Counted from the stretch's first letter, positions 14,336-24,280 are shown. The stretch is 64,000 nucleotides of DNA from Campylobacterota bacterium (GCA_003252535.1 QKDN01000008.1:1-64000); one strand, 5' to 3'. Notes: generated by a model not told the origin, from the sequence alone. Translations and numbers: made by a program.

Positions 14336-15554
14336 AGATGGTGGTGCCGTAGAGGCGGTTGTAGTAGAGGAGGAGGAGACGCTGCTGGGTCGGCTCGATG
14401 GAGGGGGTGAACCAGCCGTTGTTGCTGATGGCGATGAGGTTGGCAGGTCTGTCCTCGTAGAATACTCCGCTCGTCGCCTCATAGCAGATGGCGCTGCGGT
14501 ACCGGGTGCCGTCGATATCGAAATCGGTGAACCCGGAGCTCGCCTGGTAGTCCACCGCGCCGTCGAAGAAGATGTCGTTGACGATATCGCTGAGCCAGTC
14601 GGGGAGGGGGTTGCGCTCGCCGAAGGGGACGAGTACCACCTTGTCGGCGATGGTGACCTGCCCGTTCTCGAAAAGGTAGGCGGAGTTGTAGGGGATACCC
14701 TGTGACTCTTTGAGCGCGCCGATGACGACGGTGATATGATGGGAGAGCTCTTTGAAGCGTGTGAGCATCATCTCGTCACGGTTGAGGAAATCGGTGATGA
14801 TAGACTCGGGGAAGATCACGATCCTCTTGCCGTTTGCGATCGATCTCTCGATCTGCTCGAAAGCCGCTTCGTATGTAGGGATGAGATTGACCGGTTCCCA
14901 TTTCACATCGATTGGTGTGTAAGTGGTGACGATGTCGATATCGTCAGCGGGCGGAGTGGATGGGGCAGGGGGGAGCTCGACGGCCAGGAGGAGGGCAAGC
15001 AGCCAGAGCTTCCTGCGTGTCACTATGGCCAGCGAGATGGAGAGGAGGACGAGGGTGAACTGCCATTTCGCCACCCCGACAAAGCTCTGGATGAAAACAA
15101 GCTCGGGCTTGAACCAGTCGAAGCCGAGAGGATGGAGGTAGCTTGCCGTGACCAGGAAGATGGCCTTGATCCATACGGCGTTCAGGGAACTCCTCTCCTC
15201 CAGCCGTCTGCCGAGATAGGCAGGGCCGTAGAATATCGCACCGTAAATTATGGATATGATAACGACGCCTATAGGCAGGGCCCATCCGAAACCGTACTTC
15301 TCAAAGCTCAGCGGTATCCACCAGAACCACATCGCTGCGATGAAGGTACCGCTCCAGAACCAGTCGCGCTCCGGGGCCCGCAGAAGGAGGAAAAAGAAGA
15401 GGATTCCGGCAAGGGTATTGAATGGTAACAGGGTGATATCAAGCCATGCGCTATAGAGGTACAGGGAACCCGAAAGGGCGATCAAAAAGCCTCTTGTTAT
15501 CGAGAAAGTGGTATGATACCCGTCTATTAATTTTCTAATCAAAAGGAACCTCAT
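14274..15554 (-). CDS. lnt: Apolipoprotein N-acyltransferase
   Basis: Transfers an acyl chain from phospholipid to the N-terminal cysteine of lipoproteins in the inner membrane, the last step of lipoprotein maturation. Counting from the ATG at 15554 (426 residues), about 190 residues of hydrophobic helices precede a periplasmic nitrilase domain with the catalytic triad Glu250 (IVIFPESI), Lys305 (IADKVVLVPFGE) and Cys357 (SAICYEATSG). It is shorter than the E. coli enzyme, normal for Campylobacterota. The start is uncertain: this ATG overlaps the yajC start on the other strand, and a TTG at 15542 is also possible. The C-terminal transmembrane helix of longer homologues is absent, so the protein ends at the duplicated tail IIKDGVTYWR. 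Confidence 0.9.
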   Translation of the reverse strand: MRFLLIRKLIDGYHTTFSITRGFLIALSGSLYLYSAWLDITLLPFNTLAGILFFFLLLRAPERDWFWSGTFIAAMWFWWIPLSFEKYGFGWALPIGVVIISIIYGAIFYGPAYLGRRLEERSSLNAVWIKAIFLVTASYLHPLGFDWFKPELVFIQSFVGVAKWQFTLVLLSISLAIVTRRKLWLLALLLAVELPPAPSTPPADDIDIVTTYTPIDVKWEPVNLIPTYEAAFEQIERSIANGKRIVIFPESIITDFLNRDEMMLTRFKELSHHITVVIGALKESQGIPYNSAYLFENGQVTIADKVVLVPFGERNPLPDWLSDIVNDIFFDGAVDYQASSGFTDFDIDGTRYRSAICYEATSGVFYEDRPANLIAISNNGWFTPSIEPTQQRLLLLYYNRLYGTTIYHSINMSQSYIIKDGVTYWR

Positions 15555-15843
15555 GGAAGCCGGACAAGGTAGTGCATTCGCGCAACTCATCCCACTAATT
15601 TTGCTTTTTGCAATCTTTTATTTCTTGATCATCAGACCTCAGAACAACGAGAGAAAAAGACACCGAGAGATGCTCGATGCCCTTAAAAAAGGTGATGAGA
15701 TCGTCACTTCCGGCGGGCTCTATGCAGAGATCGTCAAAGTAGAAGAGGAGTTTATCAAAATCAAACTAAATGATAGCTCTATCGTGAAGCTCGACAAGAA
15801 CTTTGTCGCCAGAAAGATCGAGTTCAGTAATGAAGCGGCTTAA
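15553..15843 (+). CDS. yajC: Preprotein translocase accessory subunit YajC
   Basis: A 96-residue single-span membrane protein. Residues 9-27 form the helix [19 protein letters not shown] ending in the family's RPQ motif, followed by the conserved cytoplasmic part [26 protein letters not shown]. YajC associates with SecDF and SecYEG. AAAAGGA lies five bases before the ATG. It heads the rightward yajC-secD-secF-DUF6394 operon and its end overlaps the secD start by 14 bases. The promoter must lie within the 5' part of lnt on the opposite strand. Confidence 0.95.
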   Translation: MEAGQGSAFAQLIPLILLFAIFYFLIIRPQNNERKRHREMLDALKKGDEIVTSGGLYAEIVKVEEEFIKIKLNDSSIVKLDKNFVARKIEFSNEAA

Positions 15844-17395
15844 TTACCGGGTAGTTATCTTTCTCTTTGCCCTTATTTTCGGTGTGGTATTCTCCATCCC
15901 ATCGCTCACTCAGAGCGAGCAGGGGAAGAAGATCACACTAGGTCTTGACCTCCAGGGAGGTCTCCATATGCTTCTTGGTGTCAAGACCGACGAAGCGATC
16001 AAATCCAAGGTCAAATCGATAGCCGGTACCATCAAGTATATCCTTGATGAGAACGAAGTGATCTTCGATGAGCTGGCGATAGACGAACAGCAGATATCGT
16101 TCGAGCTCCTTGACCAGGATGACGTAGCCAAGCTCAAAGAGCTCATCGCCAAAGAGCTCAAAGGTGTGACGATGACCCAGAACGGGCTCAAGTTCGTCTT
16201 CGAGATGACACCTGAAGAGATCACACTGACCAGGACCAATGCGATACTCCAGGCGGTCGACACGATCCGTAACCGTCTCGACCAGTTCGGTCTGGCAGAG
16301 CCTACGGTAGCCAAGCAGGGCGAGGACAAGATCCTCGTCGAGGTACCCGGTATCAAGACACCCCAGGATGAGCAGCGTATCCGCGAGCTCATCGCCCGTA
16401 CGGCGCACCTCCAGATGATGGCGGTAGACGAGGACAGGGCGGCGCGTGTCATGACGATCGGATCGCTCGAGGCCAAGAAGTACGGCGACGTGATCCTGAA
16501 CGATGTCAAGACCGAAGAGAAGTACCTGCTGCGGGAGATACCTATCCTTGACGGTTCGATGCTGACCGATGCCAAAGTAGGGTTCGACCAGAACAACCAG
16601 CCGGTGATCAATTTCGAGCTCAGTGGACAGGGTGCGAAGATATTCGGCGATTTCTCAGGCAAGAGCGTTGGCAAGAGAATGGCGATCGTCCTCGACAACA
16701 AGGTCTACTCTGCACCGGTGATCCGTGAAAGGATCGGCGGGGGAAGAGGGCAGATATCGGGCAACTTCACCGTACCCGAAGCGCATGATGTCGCTATCGC
16801 CCTTCGAAGCGGTGCGCTCCTCGCACCGGTCTATGTACTTGAAAAAAGAAGCGTAGGACCGAGCCTGGGGGCTGACAGTATCAAAGCCGCCTCTATCGCA
16901 CTTGGACTCGGATTTGTCCTTGTTGTCGTCTTTATGATCGTCTATTACAGTATGGCGGGTGTGATCGCCAATGTGGCGCTCATCGCCAACCTCTTCCTGA
17001 TCATAGCGGTGATGGCGCTCTTCGGCGCCACGCTCACGCTGCCGGGTATGGCGGGTATCGTCCTCACCGTCGGTATGGCGGTCGATGCCAACGTCATCAT
17101 CTCTGAGCGTATCAGGGAGCTGCTCCACAGCGGCGATTCGGTAGCGAGGGCTATCGAAAGAGGATATGACAATGCATTCGCAGCTATCTGGGATGCGAAC
17201 ATCACGACGCTGATCGCGGCAGTGGTGCTCTATGCCTACGGTACGGGTCCTATCAAAGGGTTCGCGATCACGATCAGTATAGGTATCCTCGCTTCGATGC
17301 TGACGGCGATACTCGGAACTCACGGCATCTACCAGATGCTGATGCACAGGATCGACCGTAAAAGGCTCGGTTTCTGGTTCGGCTCGAAAGCGTAA
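15830..17395 (+). CDS. secD: Protein translocase subunit SecD
   Basis: A 521-residue RND-family subunit that uses the proton gradient to pull exported proteins through the Sec channel. Start chosen at the ATG at 15830 ([13 protein letters not shown]), overlapping yajC; the TTG at 15803 would add a tail with no hydrophobic character. The first helix is followed by the signature [17 protein letters not shown], a large periplasmic domain (about 100-335) and five more helices from about 350, with the family's D-x-N motif in [19 protein letters not shown] content is moderate to high. It is followed 9 bases later by secF. Confidence 0.96.
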   Translation: MKRLNYRVVIFLFALIFGVVFSIPSLTQSEQGKKITLGLDLQGGLHMLLGVKTDEAIKSKVKSIAGTIKYILDENEVIFDELAIDEQQISFELLDQDDVAKLKELIAKELKGVTMTQNGLKFVFEMTPEEITLTRTNAILQAVDTIRNRLDQFGLAEPTVAKQGEDKILVEVPGIKTPQDEQRIRELIARTAHLQMMAVDEDRAARVMTIGSLEAKKYGDVILNDVKTEEKYLLREIPILDGSMLTDAKVGFDQNNQPVINFELSGQGAKIFGDFSGKSVGKRMAIVLDNKVYSAPVIRERIGGGRGQISGNFTVPEAHDVAIALRSGALLAPVYVLEKRSVGPSLGADSIKAASIALGLGFVLVVVFMIVYYSMAGVIANVALIANLFLIIAVMALFGATLTLPGMAGIVLTVGMAVDANVIISERIRELLHSGDSVARAIERGYDNAFAAIWDANITTLIAAVVLYAYGTGPIKGFAITISIGILASMLTAILGTHGIYQMLMHRIDRKRLGFWFGSKA

Positions 17396-17404
17396 GGAGA
17401 GAAG

Positions 17405-18376
17405 ATGGAATTATTCAGATATGAAAAGCCTGTAGGGTTTATGGGGGCAAGCAAGAAGTTCGGTATGCTCTCGCTGACATTGGTGATCGCTTCGATCGTA
17501 TTGCTCTTTACAAAGGGGTTCAATTTCGGTATCGATTTCGCCGGGGGTACGCTCATACAGCTCAAGTACAACGGTGATGCACCCATCAGCGATATCAGGA
17601 AGACACTCGATGCAAGCAAGGACTTCAAGAACGCCAACGTCACGTTCTTCGGCTCCAACGAAGAGGTGGTGATCCGTATCAAGACCACCTCCGGTGATGT
17701 CGGGCAGGATATCGGTGACAATATCAGGGGTGTCCTCAAGACAACCGGAGACTTCGAAGTGAGAAGGGTCGATATGGTCGGACCCAAGATCGGTAACGAG
17801 CTCAAGGAGAAGGGACTGATGGCGCTTGCACTGGCAATATTGGGTATCCTGATCTATGTATCGGTTCGATTCGAATGGCGTTTCGCCCTCGCTTCGGTGA
17901 TCGCACTCGTACACGATATCACCATCGCTATGGGTGCGATATCGCTCTTCCAGGTCGAGGTCAACCTCGATATCCTGGCGGCTTTGCTTACGTTGCTCGG
18001 TTATTCGCTCAACGATACCATCATTGTCTTCGACCGTATCAGGGAAGGGATCAGAAGTCACAAGAGCCATGCGCTTGACCAGATCATCAATGATTCGGTG
18101 ACGAAGACCCTTTCAAGAACGACATTGACCTCGTTGACCACGTTCTTCGTGATCCTGACCCTCTACCTGTTTGGGGGCGAGATCATCTACGGATTCAGTT
18201 TCACGCTTCTTGTAGGTATCATCGTGGGTACATACTCTTCTATCTTCGTCGCTTCGCCGATCCTGATGTGGCTGGGCTTCAGCGTCCTCGGATTCAGAGA
18301 GAAGGAAGCTGACAAGCTCAAAAGGGAGAAGGAGAAAGAGAAAATGAGAGCCATGTATGAGCAGGGGACGATCTGA
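17405..18376 (+). CDS. secF: Protein translocase subunit SecF
   Basis: A 323-residue partner of SecD. It has the family start helix, FGIDFAGGTLIQLKY, a short periplasmic region, then five helices with LLGYSLNDTIIVFDRIRE, the conserved NDTIVVFDR proton-pathway motif. AAGGAGAGAAG forms a strong ribosome site. The stop TGA overlaps the next gene's ATG by one base. In other Campylobacterota this slot is often followed by leuS and lptE; here ovothiol genes follow instead, after the DUF6394 gene. Confidence 0.96.
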   Translation: MELFRYEKPVGFMGASKKFGMLSLTLVIASIVLLFTKGFNFGIDFAGGTLIQLKYNGDAPISDIRKTLDASKDFKNANVTFFGSNEEVVIRIKTTSGDVGQDIGDNIRGVLKTTGDFEVRRVDMVGPKIGNELKEKGLMALALAILGILIYVSVRFEWRFALASVIALVHDITIAMGAISLFQVEVNLDILAALLTLLGYSLNDTIIVFDRIREGIRSHKSHALDQIINDSVTKTLSRTTLTSLTTFFVILTLYLFGGEIIYGFSFTLLVGIIVGTYSSIFVASPILMWLGFSVLGFREKEADKLKREKEKEKMRAMYEQGTI

Positions 18377-18714
18377 TGCAGTGGGGTAAGGTCTTTTATA
18401 TATTCTTCACATTGATGAGCTTGACGACGAGTGCGGCATTTCTCTACGAGTATTCGGAGACAGCGCTCTTCGTAGCGGGGAGTGTGAATGTCGTCTCGAC
18501 GATACTCAAGCTCGGTATCCGGAATATGCTCTCGGCTGAGCTTCTTGCGGGTTCGCTCGTGGCCGACCTCCATCTTATCCCGGCATTTTTCGCCATGCAT
18601 TTCTACAACAACCATGCTTTCGCGATCGGTCTGGTCATCGGTGCGGTCATAGCCAATATCTACACGCTCATCATCAGCATGATCGAAAGTGCAAGAGAGA
18701 AAGAAGAGTTTTAG
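18376..18714 (+). CDS. Small integral membrane protein (DUF6394-like)
   Basis: A 112-residue protein with three to four hydrophobic segments (VFYIFFTLMSLTTSAAF, ALFVAGSVNVVSTIL, LLAGSLVADLHLIPAFFAM, FAIGLVIGAVIANIYTLII) and a charged C-terminal tail. It resembles the short membrane protein commonly found after secF in Campylobacterota (DUF6394); the function is unknown. The ATG overlaps the secF stop, so translation is probably coupled. A link to protein export is suggested by position only. Confidence 0.75.
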   Translation: MQWGKVFYIFFTLMSLTTSAAFLYEYSETALFVAGSVNVVSTILKLGIRNMLSAELLAGSLVADLHLIPAFFAMHFYNNHAFAIGLVIGAVIANIYTLIISMIESAREKEEF

Positions 18715-18726
18715 CAAGGGGTTGGA

Positions 18727-20820
18727 ATGACAGGAACTCCATTGCTAAGCGGCACTGATGCCGCGCTCAAAAGAGAGGAGATCAGAAAGTACTTTACGAC
18801 GGTCTATGACCGCTATGAACTCCTTTTTGAACTCCTGAACTGTGACGAAGCCTTCTACCAGCGCCCGGAATCCCTCCGCCACCCGTTGATCTTCTACTTT
18901 GGGCATACCGCCGCATTCTTTGTCAACAAGCTCAAACTCGCCGGGATCATCTCTAAGCGCATCGACCCGAAACTTGAATCGATCTTTGCCGTCGGAGTCG
19001 ACGAGATGAGCTGGGATGACCTCAACGAGGCGCATTATGACTGGCCTGAGGTAGGGGAGGCAAAGCTCTACCGTGCCAAGGTGAAGGAGCTGGTCCTCTT
19101 CCTGATCGATACTTTGCCGATCTCGCTCCCAGTCACGAAATCCTCCCCGTGGTGGGTACTGCTGATGGGGATAGAGCATGAGAATATTCATCTCGAGACC
19201 TCTTCCGTACTTCTAAGACAGCTCGATATCCGCTACATCAACCCGCACGAAGCATGGAAGATATGCTCCGAGTACGGTGATGCCCCACAAAATGAGCTTG
19301 TACCGCTTCAGGGTGGCACGGTGTCACTGGGCAAGAGAGAAGATGCTTCGCTCTACGGCTGGGATAATGAATACGGTCGCCACACCAATACGCTCAAAGA
19401 GATCGAAGTCTCGAAATACCTCGTCTCCAATGGCGAGTACCTGGAATTCGTAGAGGCCGGCGGGTATGAAAACGATGCATTCTGGAGCGAGGAGGGGCTT
19501 TCATGGAAAAGGTTCAAAGATGCAAAGCACCCGACCTTCTGGATCGCTGCGGAGGAGGGGTATAGCTACCGTGCATTGAGTGCCGTGATCCCGCTTCCCA
19601 TGAATTGGCCTGTCGACGTGAACTATCTCGAGGCCGAGGCATTTTGCAGCTGGCTGGGCAAAAAGCTCGGCAAGTCCGTCAGCCTCCCGAGCGAAGATGA
19701 GTATATGCTCCTCCACCAAAGAAGCAACATTCCGAATGTAGATGGCTGGAATATGAAGGCTCCTGCCAATATCGATCTGGAATATTTCGCTTCGGCAGTG
19801 CCGGTAGACCGTTTCGAACACAACGGGTTCTATGATGTGATCGGGAATGTATGGCAATGGAGCAGGACTCCTATTTACCCCTACGATGGCTTTGCGGTCC
19901 ACCCTGTCTATGATGATTTCACCGTCCCCACCTATGACAACAGGCACAACCTGATCAAAGGGGGATCATGGATCAGCTGTGGCAATCTCGCAGATGCGCA
20001 GAGCCGCTACGCCTTCAGACGGCACTTCTTTCAGCATGCAGGATTCCGTTATGTTTCAGGTAGCAATGAAGAGACGATCCGCAACGCTACCTATGAGGAG
20101 GATGAAGAGATCGCGCTCAGATGCCATGCGTCATGGGGAGAAGAGTATTTCGGTGCAGGGAACTTCTATGCCGTCAGTGCCAGGAAGGCGCTTGAAGTGA
20201 TGGGGGAGAGACCCAGACGAAGAGCCCTTGATCTCGGCTGTGCAGCAGGGCGCTCTGCATTTGAACTGGCCCGGGAATTCGAGAGTGTGACGGGTATCGA
20301 TTTCACTGCCCGTATGATCCTCAATGCCCAGGAGATGAAAGAGACAGGGATATTGAGATACGCCATCCCAAAAGAGGGAGAGATCAAAAGATTCTGCGAG
20401 GTCGATATCCGTAGTTTCGGATTCGAGGAAGCCGGAGAGAGGGTAGAGTTCTGGCAGGGTGATGCAAGCAATCTCAAACCGATCTTTACCGGGTATGACC
20501 TGATCATTGCTCACGATATTCTCGACCGTCTCTATGATCCTTTGAAATTCCTTGAAAGTATGAGAGAGAGGATCGTCAGGGGCGGTTTGCTGATCATCAC
20601 GAGCAGCTATGACTGGAGCGAGCGATACACACCGAAAGAGAAATGGGCGGGAGCGCTTAGAAAAGACGGTGAGAACTATCTGAGTATAGAGGCGATGGGG
20701 GACATACTGGGATCAGAATTCAGACTGGTTGAGACGGGTGATATTGAGCGGGTGCAGTATCTCGGTGAGAGGCGTTTCCTGCATACTCTGCCCCAGATGA
20801 GCATATGGGAAAGGTCCTGA
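18727..20820 (+). CDS. ovoA: 5-histidylcysteine sulfoxide synthase / mercaptohistidine methyltransferase
   Basis: A 697-residue OvoA, the key enzyme of ovothiol A synthesis. It couples cysteine to C5 of histidine using Fe(II) and O2, and its methyltransferase later N-methylates 5-thiohistidine. An N-terminal DinB-like domain carries the iron-binding HX3HXE motif (His151, His155, Glu157 in EHENIHLE) plus His52/His60; an FGE-sulfatase domain spans about 190-440 (NGFYDVIGNVWQWSRTP, LIKGGSWISC); a SAM methyltransferase starts near 480 with motif I ALDLGCAAGRS. All three domains are intact. The next gene starts on the base after its stop codon. The peptide thiol made would protect against peroxide, fitting life at oxic-sulfidic interfaces. 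Confidence 0.93.
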   Translation: MTGTPLLSGTDAALKREEIRKYFTTVYDRYELLFELLNCDEAFYQRPESLRHPLIFYFGHTAAFFVNKLKLAGIISKRIDPKLESIFAVGVDEMSWDDLNEAHYDWPEVGEAKLYRAKVKELVLFLIDTLPISLPVTKSSPWWVLLMGIEHENIHLETSSVLLRQLDIRYINPHEAWKICSEYGDAPQNELVPLQGGTVSLGKREDASLYGWDNEYGRHTNTLKEIEVSKYLVSNGEYLEFVEAGGYENDAFWSEEGLSWKRFKDAKHPTFWIAAEEGYSYRALSAVIPLPMNWPVDVNYLEAEAFCSWLGKKLGKSVSLPSEDEYMLLHQRSNIPNVDGWNMKAPANIDLEYFASAVPVDRFEHNGFYDVIGNVWQWSRTPIYPYDGFAVHPVYDDFTVPTYDNRHNLIKGGSWISCGNLADAQSRYAFRRHFFQHAGFRYVSGSNEETIRNATYEEDEEIALRCHASWGEEYFGAGNFYAVSARKALEVMGERPRRRALDLGCAAGRSAFELAREFESVTGIDFTARMILNAQEMKETGILRYAIPKEGEIKRFCEVDIRSFGFEEAGERVEFWQGDASNLKPIFTGYDLIIAHDILDRLYDPLKFLESMRERIVRGGLLIITSSYDWSERYTPKEKWAGALRKDGENYLSIEAMGDILGSEFRLVETGDIERVQYLGERRFLHTLPQMSIWERS

Positions 20821-21987
20821 GTGGGTTTTGAAGCAGTAGACAGAAGCGGTACCTACAGTGTCAAATGGGAGAGCCGGAGAGAGAAGTTCGGTATGGACGA
20901 TCTTCTCCCCCTCTGGGTGGCCGATATGGACCTGGCCTCCCCTCCATGTGTCGCGGAGGCGATCGTAAAGAGGGCAAACCACCCCCTCTACGGCTATACG
21001 ATCTATCCAGAGAGCTTTTATGAGGCCATTATCGGCTGGCAGCAGGAAAGGTTCGGCTGGAACATCGTGAAAGAGGATATCATCCCGTCGCACGGTGTCG
21101 TTTCCTCACTGGCGCTCTGCCTCGAAGCATACAGTGTGCCGGGCGAGGGGGTGATCGTCCAGACCCCTATCTATCCCCCGTTTCTCTCCCTGACCCACAA
21201 GCACAGGAGAAAGCTCCTTGAGAACAGGCTGCTCTATAGTGAAGGGGGCTATTCCATCGACTTCGACGATCTCGAAGCCAAAGCCAAAGAGGCGAAACTC
21301 TTTCTCTTCTGCTCACCTCACAACCCGACGACAAGGGTGTGGGATCGGGAGGAGCTCGAGATGGTGGCAGCGATATGCAGGGAGCATGATCTGATCGTCG
21401 TCTCCGACGAGATACACTCCGATGTGGTCTATAAGAAGAGACATATTACCCTTGCGTCACTCCTCCCCGAGAGGACGGTCCATCTGAGCGCTCCGTCAAA
21501 GACATTCAATATCGCAGGTCTGGGTACCTCCTATGCTATCATCCCCGAGCGGAAACTCCGAAGGCTCTACCAGAGCGAACAGCGGAAGTGTGCTCTCAGC
21601 GACGGCAACCCCTTCGGTATCGAGGCGCTCATCGCTGCGTATACACAGGGGAGTGAGTGGCTGGAGTCGCTCAAAGAACATCTGTGGAGCAACCGGGAGT
21701 TCGTCAGGGATTTTTTGAGAGAGAATAGCATTCCGATAGTACCAGTACCGACGGAGGCGACCTACCTTATGTGGCTCGATTGTCGCGGGATGGGGATGGA
21801 TGACAGGGAACTGGAGAGTTTTTTTGTCTTTGAGGCAAAGCTTGGGCTCAATACAGGGGTGAGTTTCGGCGAGGCCGGAAGCGGCTTCATGCGGCTCAAT
21901 ATCGGAACTTCTCAAGAGGTTTTGGAAATAGCTATGGTAAGATTACGCAATTCATATTTTTTAAGGAAAAAAACTCATGGTGACTAG
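20821..21987 (+). CDS. ovoB: PLP-dependent C-S lyase, probable 5-histidylcysteine sulfoxide lyase
   Basis: A 388-residue fold-type I PLP enzyme of the MalY/PatB family. It has LLPLWVADMDLASPPCV at the start, the Asn/Asp cofactor contacts in CSPHNPTTRVW and IVVSDEIHSDVVY, and the Schiff-base Lys227 in SAPSKTFNIAGLGTSYAI. In Erwinia, a PLP lyase called OvoB cleaves the histidylcysteine sulfoxide made by OvoA to release 5-thiohistidine. Here the GTG start directly follows the ovoA stop, so a coupled ovoA-ovoB operon is the best reading. A general cystathionine beta-lyase (MalY-like) is the alternative, as the sequence motifs alone do not separate the two. Confidence 0.82.
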   Translation: MGFEAVDRSGTYSVKWESRREKFGMDDLLPLWVADMDLASPPCVAEAIVKRANHPLYGYTIYPESFYEAIIGWQQERFGWNIVKEDIIPSHGVVSSLALCLEAYSVPGEGVIVQTPIYPPFLSLTHKHRRKLLENRLLYSEGGYSIDFDDLEAKAKEAKLFLFCSPHNPTTRVWDREELEMVAAICREHDLIVVSDEIHSDVVYKKRHITLASLLPERTVHLSAPSKTFNIAGLGTSYAIIPERKLRRLYQSEQRKCALSDGNPFGIEALIAAYTQGSEWLESLKEHLWSNREFVRDFLRENSIPIVPVPTEATYLMWLDCRGMGMDDRELESFFVFEAKLGLNTGVSFGEAGSGFMRLNIGTSQEVLEIAMVRLRNSYFLRKKTHGD

Positions 21988-23608
21988 AGTCGTAACGAAT
22001 ATCATTCTTTTGTGGGGGTTGGCCATTGGCGGACTCTTTGCCGACTTCCTCCCTTCATCCCTCGAGGGGATCATCAACAGGAGCGGCTTTTCCAAAAGTG
22101 AAATATCAGTATTTATCAAGGAGACGAAAAGCGAGCAGGTCGTCGCTTCGCTCAATATCGACAAGCGGATGGTGCCGGCTTCGATCATCAAGGTCTACAG
22201 TGCTTACGCAGCGTTGCTCGAGTTGGGGTTTGATTACAGATGGCAGACCAATTTCTATACAGTGGGGGGCAATCTTGTCGTACAGGGGGGCGGTGATCCC
22301 ACCCTCGCGAGCAAGCATATCCCCGGTATCGTCTCCGCTCTCAAGCAGCGCGGGGTTCGCTCCATCAAAGGGAATATCATCATTGACAGAAGTTATTTCG
22401 AAGTGCCGACCAATGATACTTCGTTCTTTGATGAGAACACCTACAGCGCATACAACGCCATGCCTGACGCCCTGATGTTCAACGAACATGTGAGCAAGTT
22501 CTCACTGGTCGCAAAAGGGGGTGCTGCCTACATCGCCAAAGCGATACCGGGAGAGAGCTTCGCCGTATCGAACCAGATGAGGAACGGCGGAGGGTGTGCA
22601 CCGAAGATCAGTGTCGATTACGGTACCTATAATACGACCCTGAACCTGTCAGGCAACTATGCATCCAACTGCGGGAGACGCTCCTATACGATGATCGTCG
22701 CCAAAAGCTACAGGGACTTCTACTATGCTCTGGTGAGCGAACTGAGAAAACAGGGGATCGGGTACAAAGGAAAACTGGTACTGGCACGAGTCCCCAACGG
22801 TGCAAAAAAGATCTATACCTACTACTCGCCTACACTTGAAAATGTCATCTCGACGACACTCAAAAAAAGCAATAACCTCTTCGCCAGACACCTGATGCTG
22901 ACACTGGGAGCAAAGATATACGGTGCTCCGTCCAATCTTCAGAAGGGGAGAAAAGCGGTCGAAAATGTCCTCAATCGCTACTCTCTGCTGAGCGGTTCGG
23001 CGACCTATATCGACAACGGCAGCGGACTCTCCAACAGGTCCAGGATCACTGCCAGAAGCATGGCAAAAGTACTTGACCATGCGTTCAGGAGCTATGGGCA
23101 GCGATGGATGAACACCCTCTCGATCGCAGGGGTCGACGGGACGATCAAAAGACGTTTTCAAGGTTCCATTGTCAACCGCAAAGCATGGATGAAGACCGGA
23201 ACGCTCAAAAAAGCCAAGAATATCACAGGGTATGTCAAAAGCAATTCCGGAAAATACTATACCGTCGTCATCATCGTCAACAGCCCGAGAGCCAAAGGGG
23301 CCGGGAAAGTACTGGAAGATAATGTCGTCAAGTGGGTGGTCGAACAGAATGTCGCCACTGCATGTAACGCAGAAACGCCGGAGAAATGCGATACAAAAAG
23401 ACTCTTTGTGCAGGTGGGATCGTTCAGCACCCAACCGGGCAATGAATTCCTCGATCGCCTCAAATCGGCAGGGTTTATCTACAAGATCACGAAACAAGAT
23501 CAATACTACAAAGTATACGCCGGTCCTTTCTCCACACCCCAAAGTGCCTCAAGTGCCCTGAAAGCTCTCAAGAGTATATCAGCCGGTGCTTATGTTGTGG
23601 AGCTATAA
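21977..23608 (+). CDS. dacB: D-Ala-D-Ala carboxypeptidase/endopeptidase (S13, PBP4-like) with SPOR domain
   Basis: A 543-residue periplasmic peptidoglycan hydrolase. A signal peptide covers about 1-22. The S13 catalytic domain keeps SxxK (Ser69-Lys72 in PASIIKVYS), SxN (Ser298-Asn300 in KKSNNLFAR) and KTG (Lys406-Gly408 in WMKTGTLKK). Residues about 468-543 form a SPOR domain (RLFVQVGSFSTQ, YYKVYAGPFSTPQSA), which binds denuded septal glycan strands. E. coli DacB lacks a SPOR domain, so this version is probably directed to the division site. Its ATG overlaps the ovoB end by 11 bases, making it the last gene of the ovo operon, though a shared function is not evident. Confidence 0.9.
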   Translation: MVTRVVTNIILLWGLAIGGLFADFLPSSLEGIINRSGFSKSEISVFIKETKSEQVVASLNIDKRMVPASIIKVYSAYAALLELGFDYRWQTNFYTVGGNLVVQGGGDPTLASKHIPGIVSALKQRGVRSIKGNIIIDRSYFEVPTNDTSFFDENTYSAYNAMPDALMFNEHVSKFSLVAKGGAAYIAKAIPGESFAVSNQMRNGGGCAPKISVDYGTYNTTLNLSGNYASNCGRRSYTMIVAKSYRDFYYALVSELRKQGIGYKGKLVLARVPNGAKKIYTYYSPTLENVISTTLKKSNNLFARHLMLTLGAKIYGAPSNLQKGRKAVENVLNRYSLLSGSATYIDNGSGLSNRSRITARSMAKVLDHAFRSYGQRWMNTLSIAGVDGTIKRRFQGSIVNRKAWMKTGTLKKAKNITGYVKSNSGKYYTVVIIVNSPRAKGAGKVLEDNVVKWVVEQNVATACNAETPEKCDTKRLFVQVGSFSTQPGNEFLDRLKSAGFIYKITKQDQYYKVYAGPFSTPQSASSALKALKSISAGAYVVEL

Positions 23609-23761
23609 GATACTACTGCTTCTGAATGTTGTTCAAAAATAAACATTGTTTGAAAAAGCGAAGAAAATACATAGATAATTATCATTCAAAAATGCATTAA
23701 GAGAAATGATGGTATTATTAAATACAGTAATAAATATCAGAATATATGCAGAGAGTTTGTC

Positions 23762-24280
23762 ATGAAAAAGTGGATAGTATTGCGCAGAAGCAGAAGAGCA
23801 TTTACAATGGTTGAGTTAGTAATGGCAATAGCTATTATCGGCGTCTTGGCTGCGGTTGCCGTGCCAAAACTCTTCCTTACAAGAAATGATGCTAAAATTG
23901 CGATATGTTTTAATGAGACAAAAAGGTTGATGACAGACATCACAAATTCTTATGCATATTACGGCTTTAGTCGTTTTACGAATACAGATATTAAAGACCT
24001 TGTTGCAGGGTTTGAATATAATGTGACAATGGGTAATGGTATCAGGGAACCAGCAGATACACTTATGAGTCAGGGTATAACATATATTTGTCAGGGTGAA
24101 GCGGTAGCCACTTTTCAGGGATATCAATCGCCACATGATTATAATCTGACACTCAGGGATATGAATCCGCAGACCGAGCCAGTGGCAATTGGGACAGCGG
24201 AAAAATTTAGAACGATACATATGATCAGTAAACCGGGTGGATCTCATACCTATGTACTTTTTTCAGATGAATTGCTTTAA
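23762..24280 (+). CDS. Type IV prepilin / pseudopilin
   Basis: A 172-residue protein with a class III signal: a basic leader, then RRAFTMVELVMAIAIIGVLAAVAVPKL, where cleavage would fall before Phe and the fifth mature residue is Glu. The rest is a variable globular head with two cysteines (CFNETK and CQGEA). It would be processed by a prepilin peptidase and assembled into a pilus or pseudopilus, plausibly by the Msh-type machine at 42-51 kb, which lacks its own pilin gene in this window. The gene is AT-rich, stands alone, and lies downstream of lptB where Campylobacter carries rpoN. Confidence 0.85.
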   Translation: MKKWIVLRRSRRAFTMVELVMAIAIIGVLAAVAVPKLFLTRNDAKIAICFNETKRLMTDITNSYAYYGFSRFTNTDIKDLVAGFEYNVTMGNGIREPADTLMSQGITYICQGEAVATFQGYQSPHDYNLTLRDMNPQTEPVAIGTAEKFRTIHMISKPGGSHTYVLFSDELL

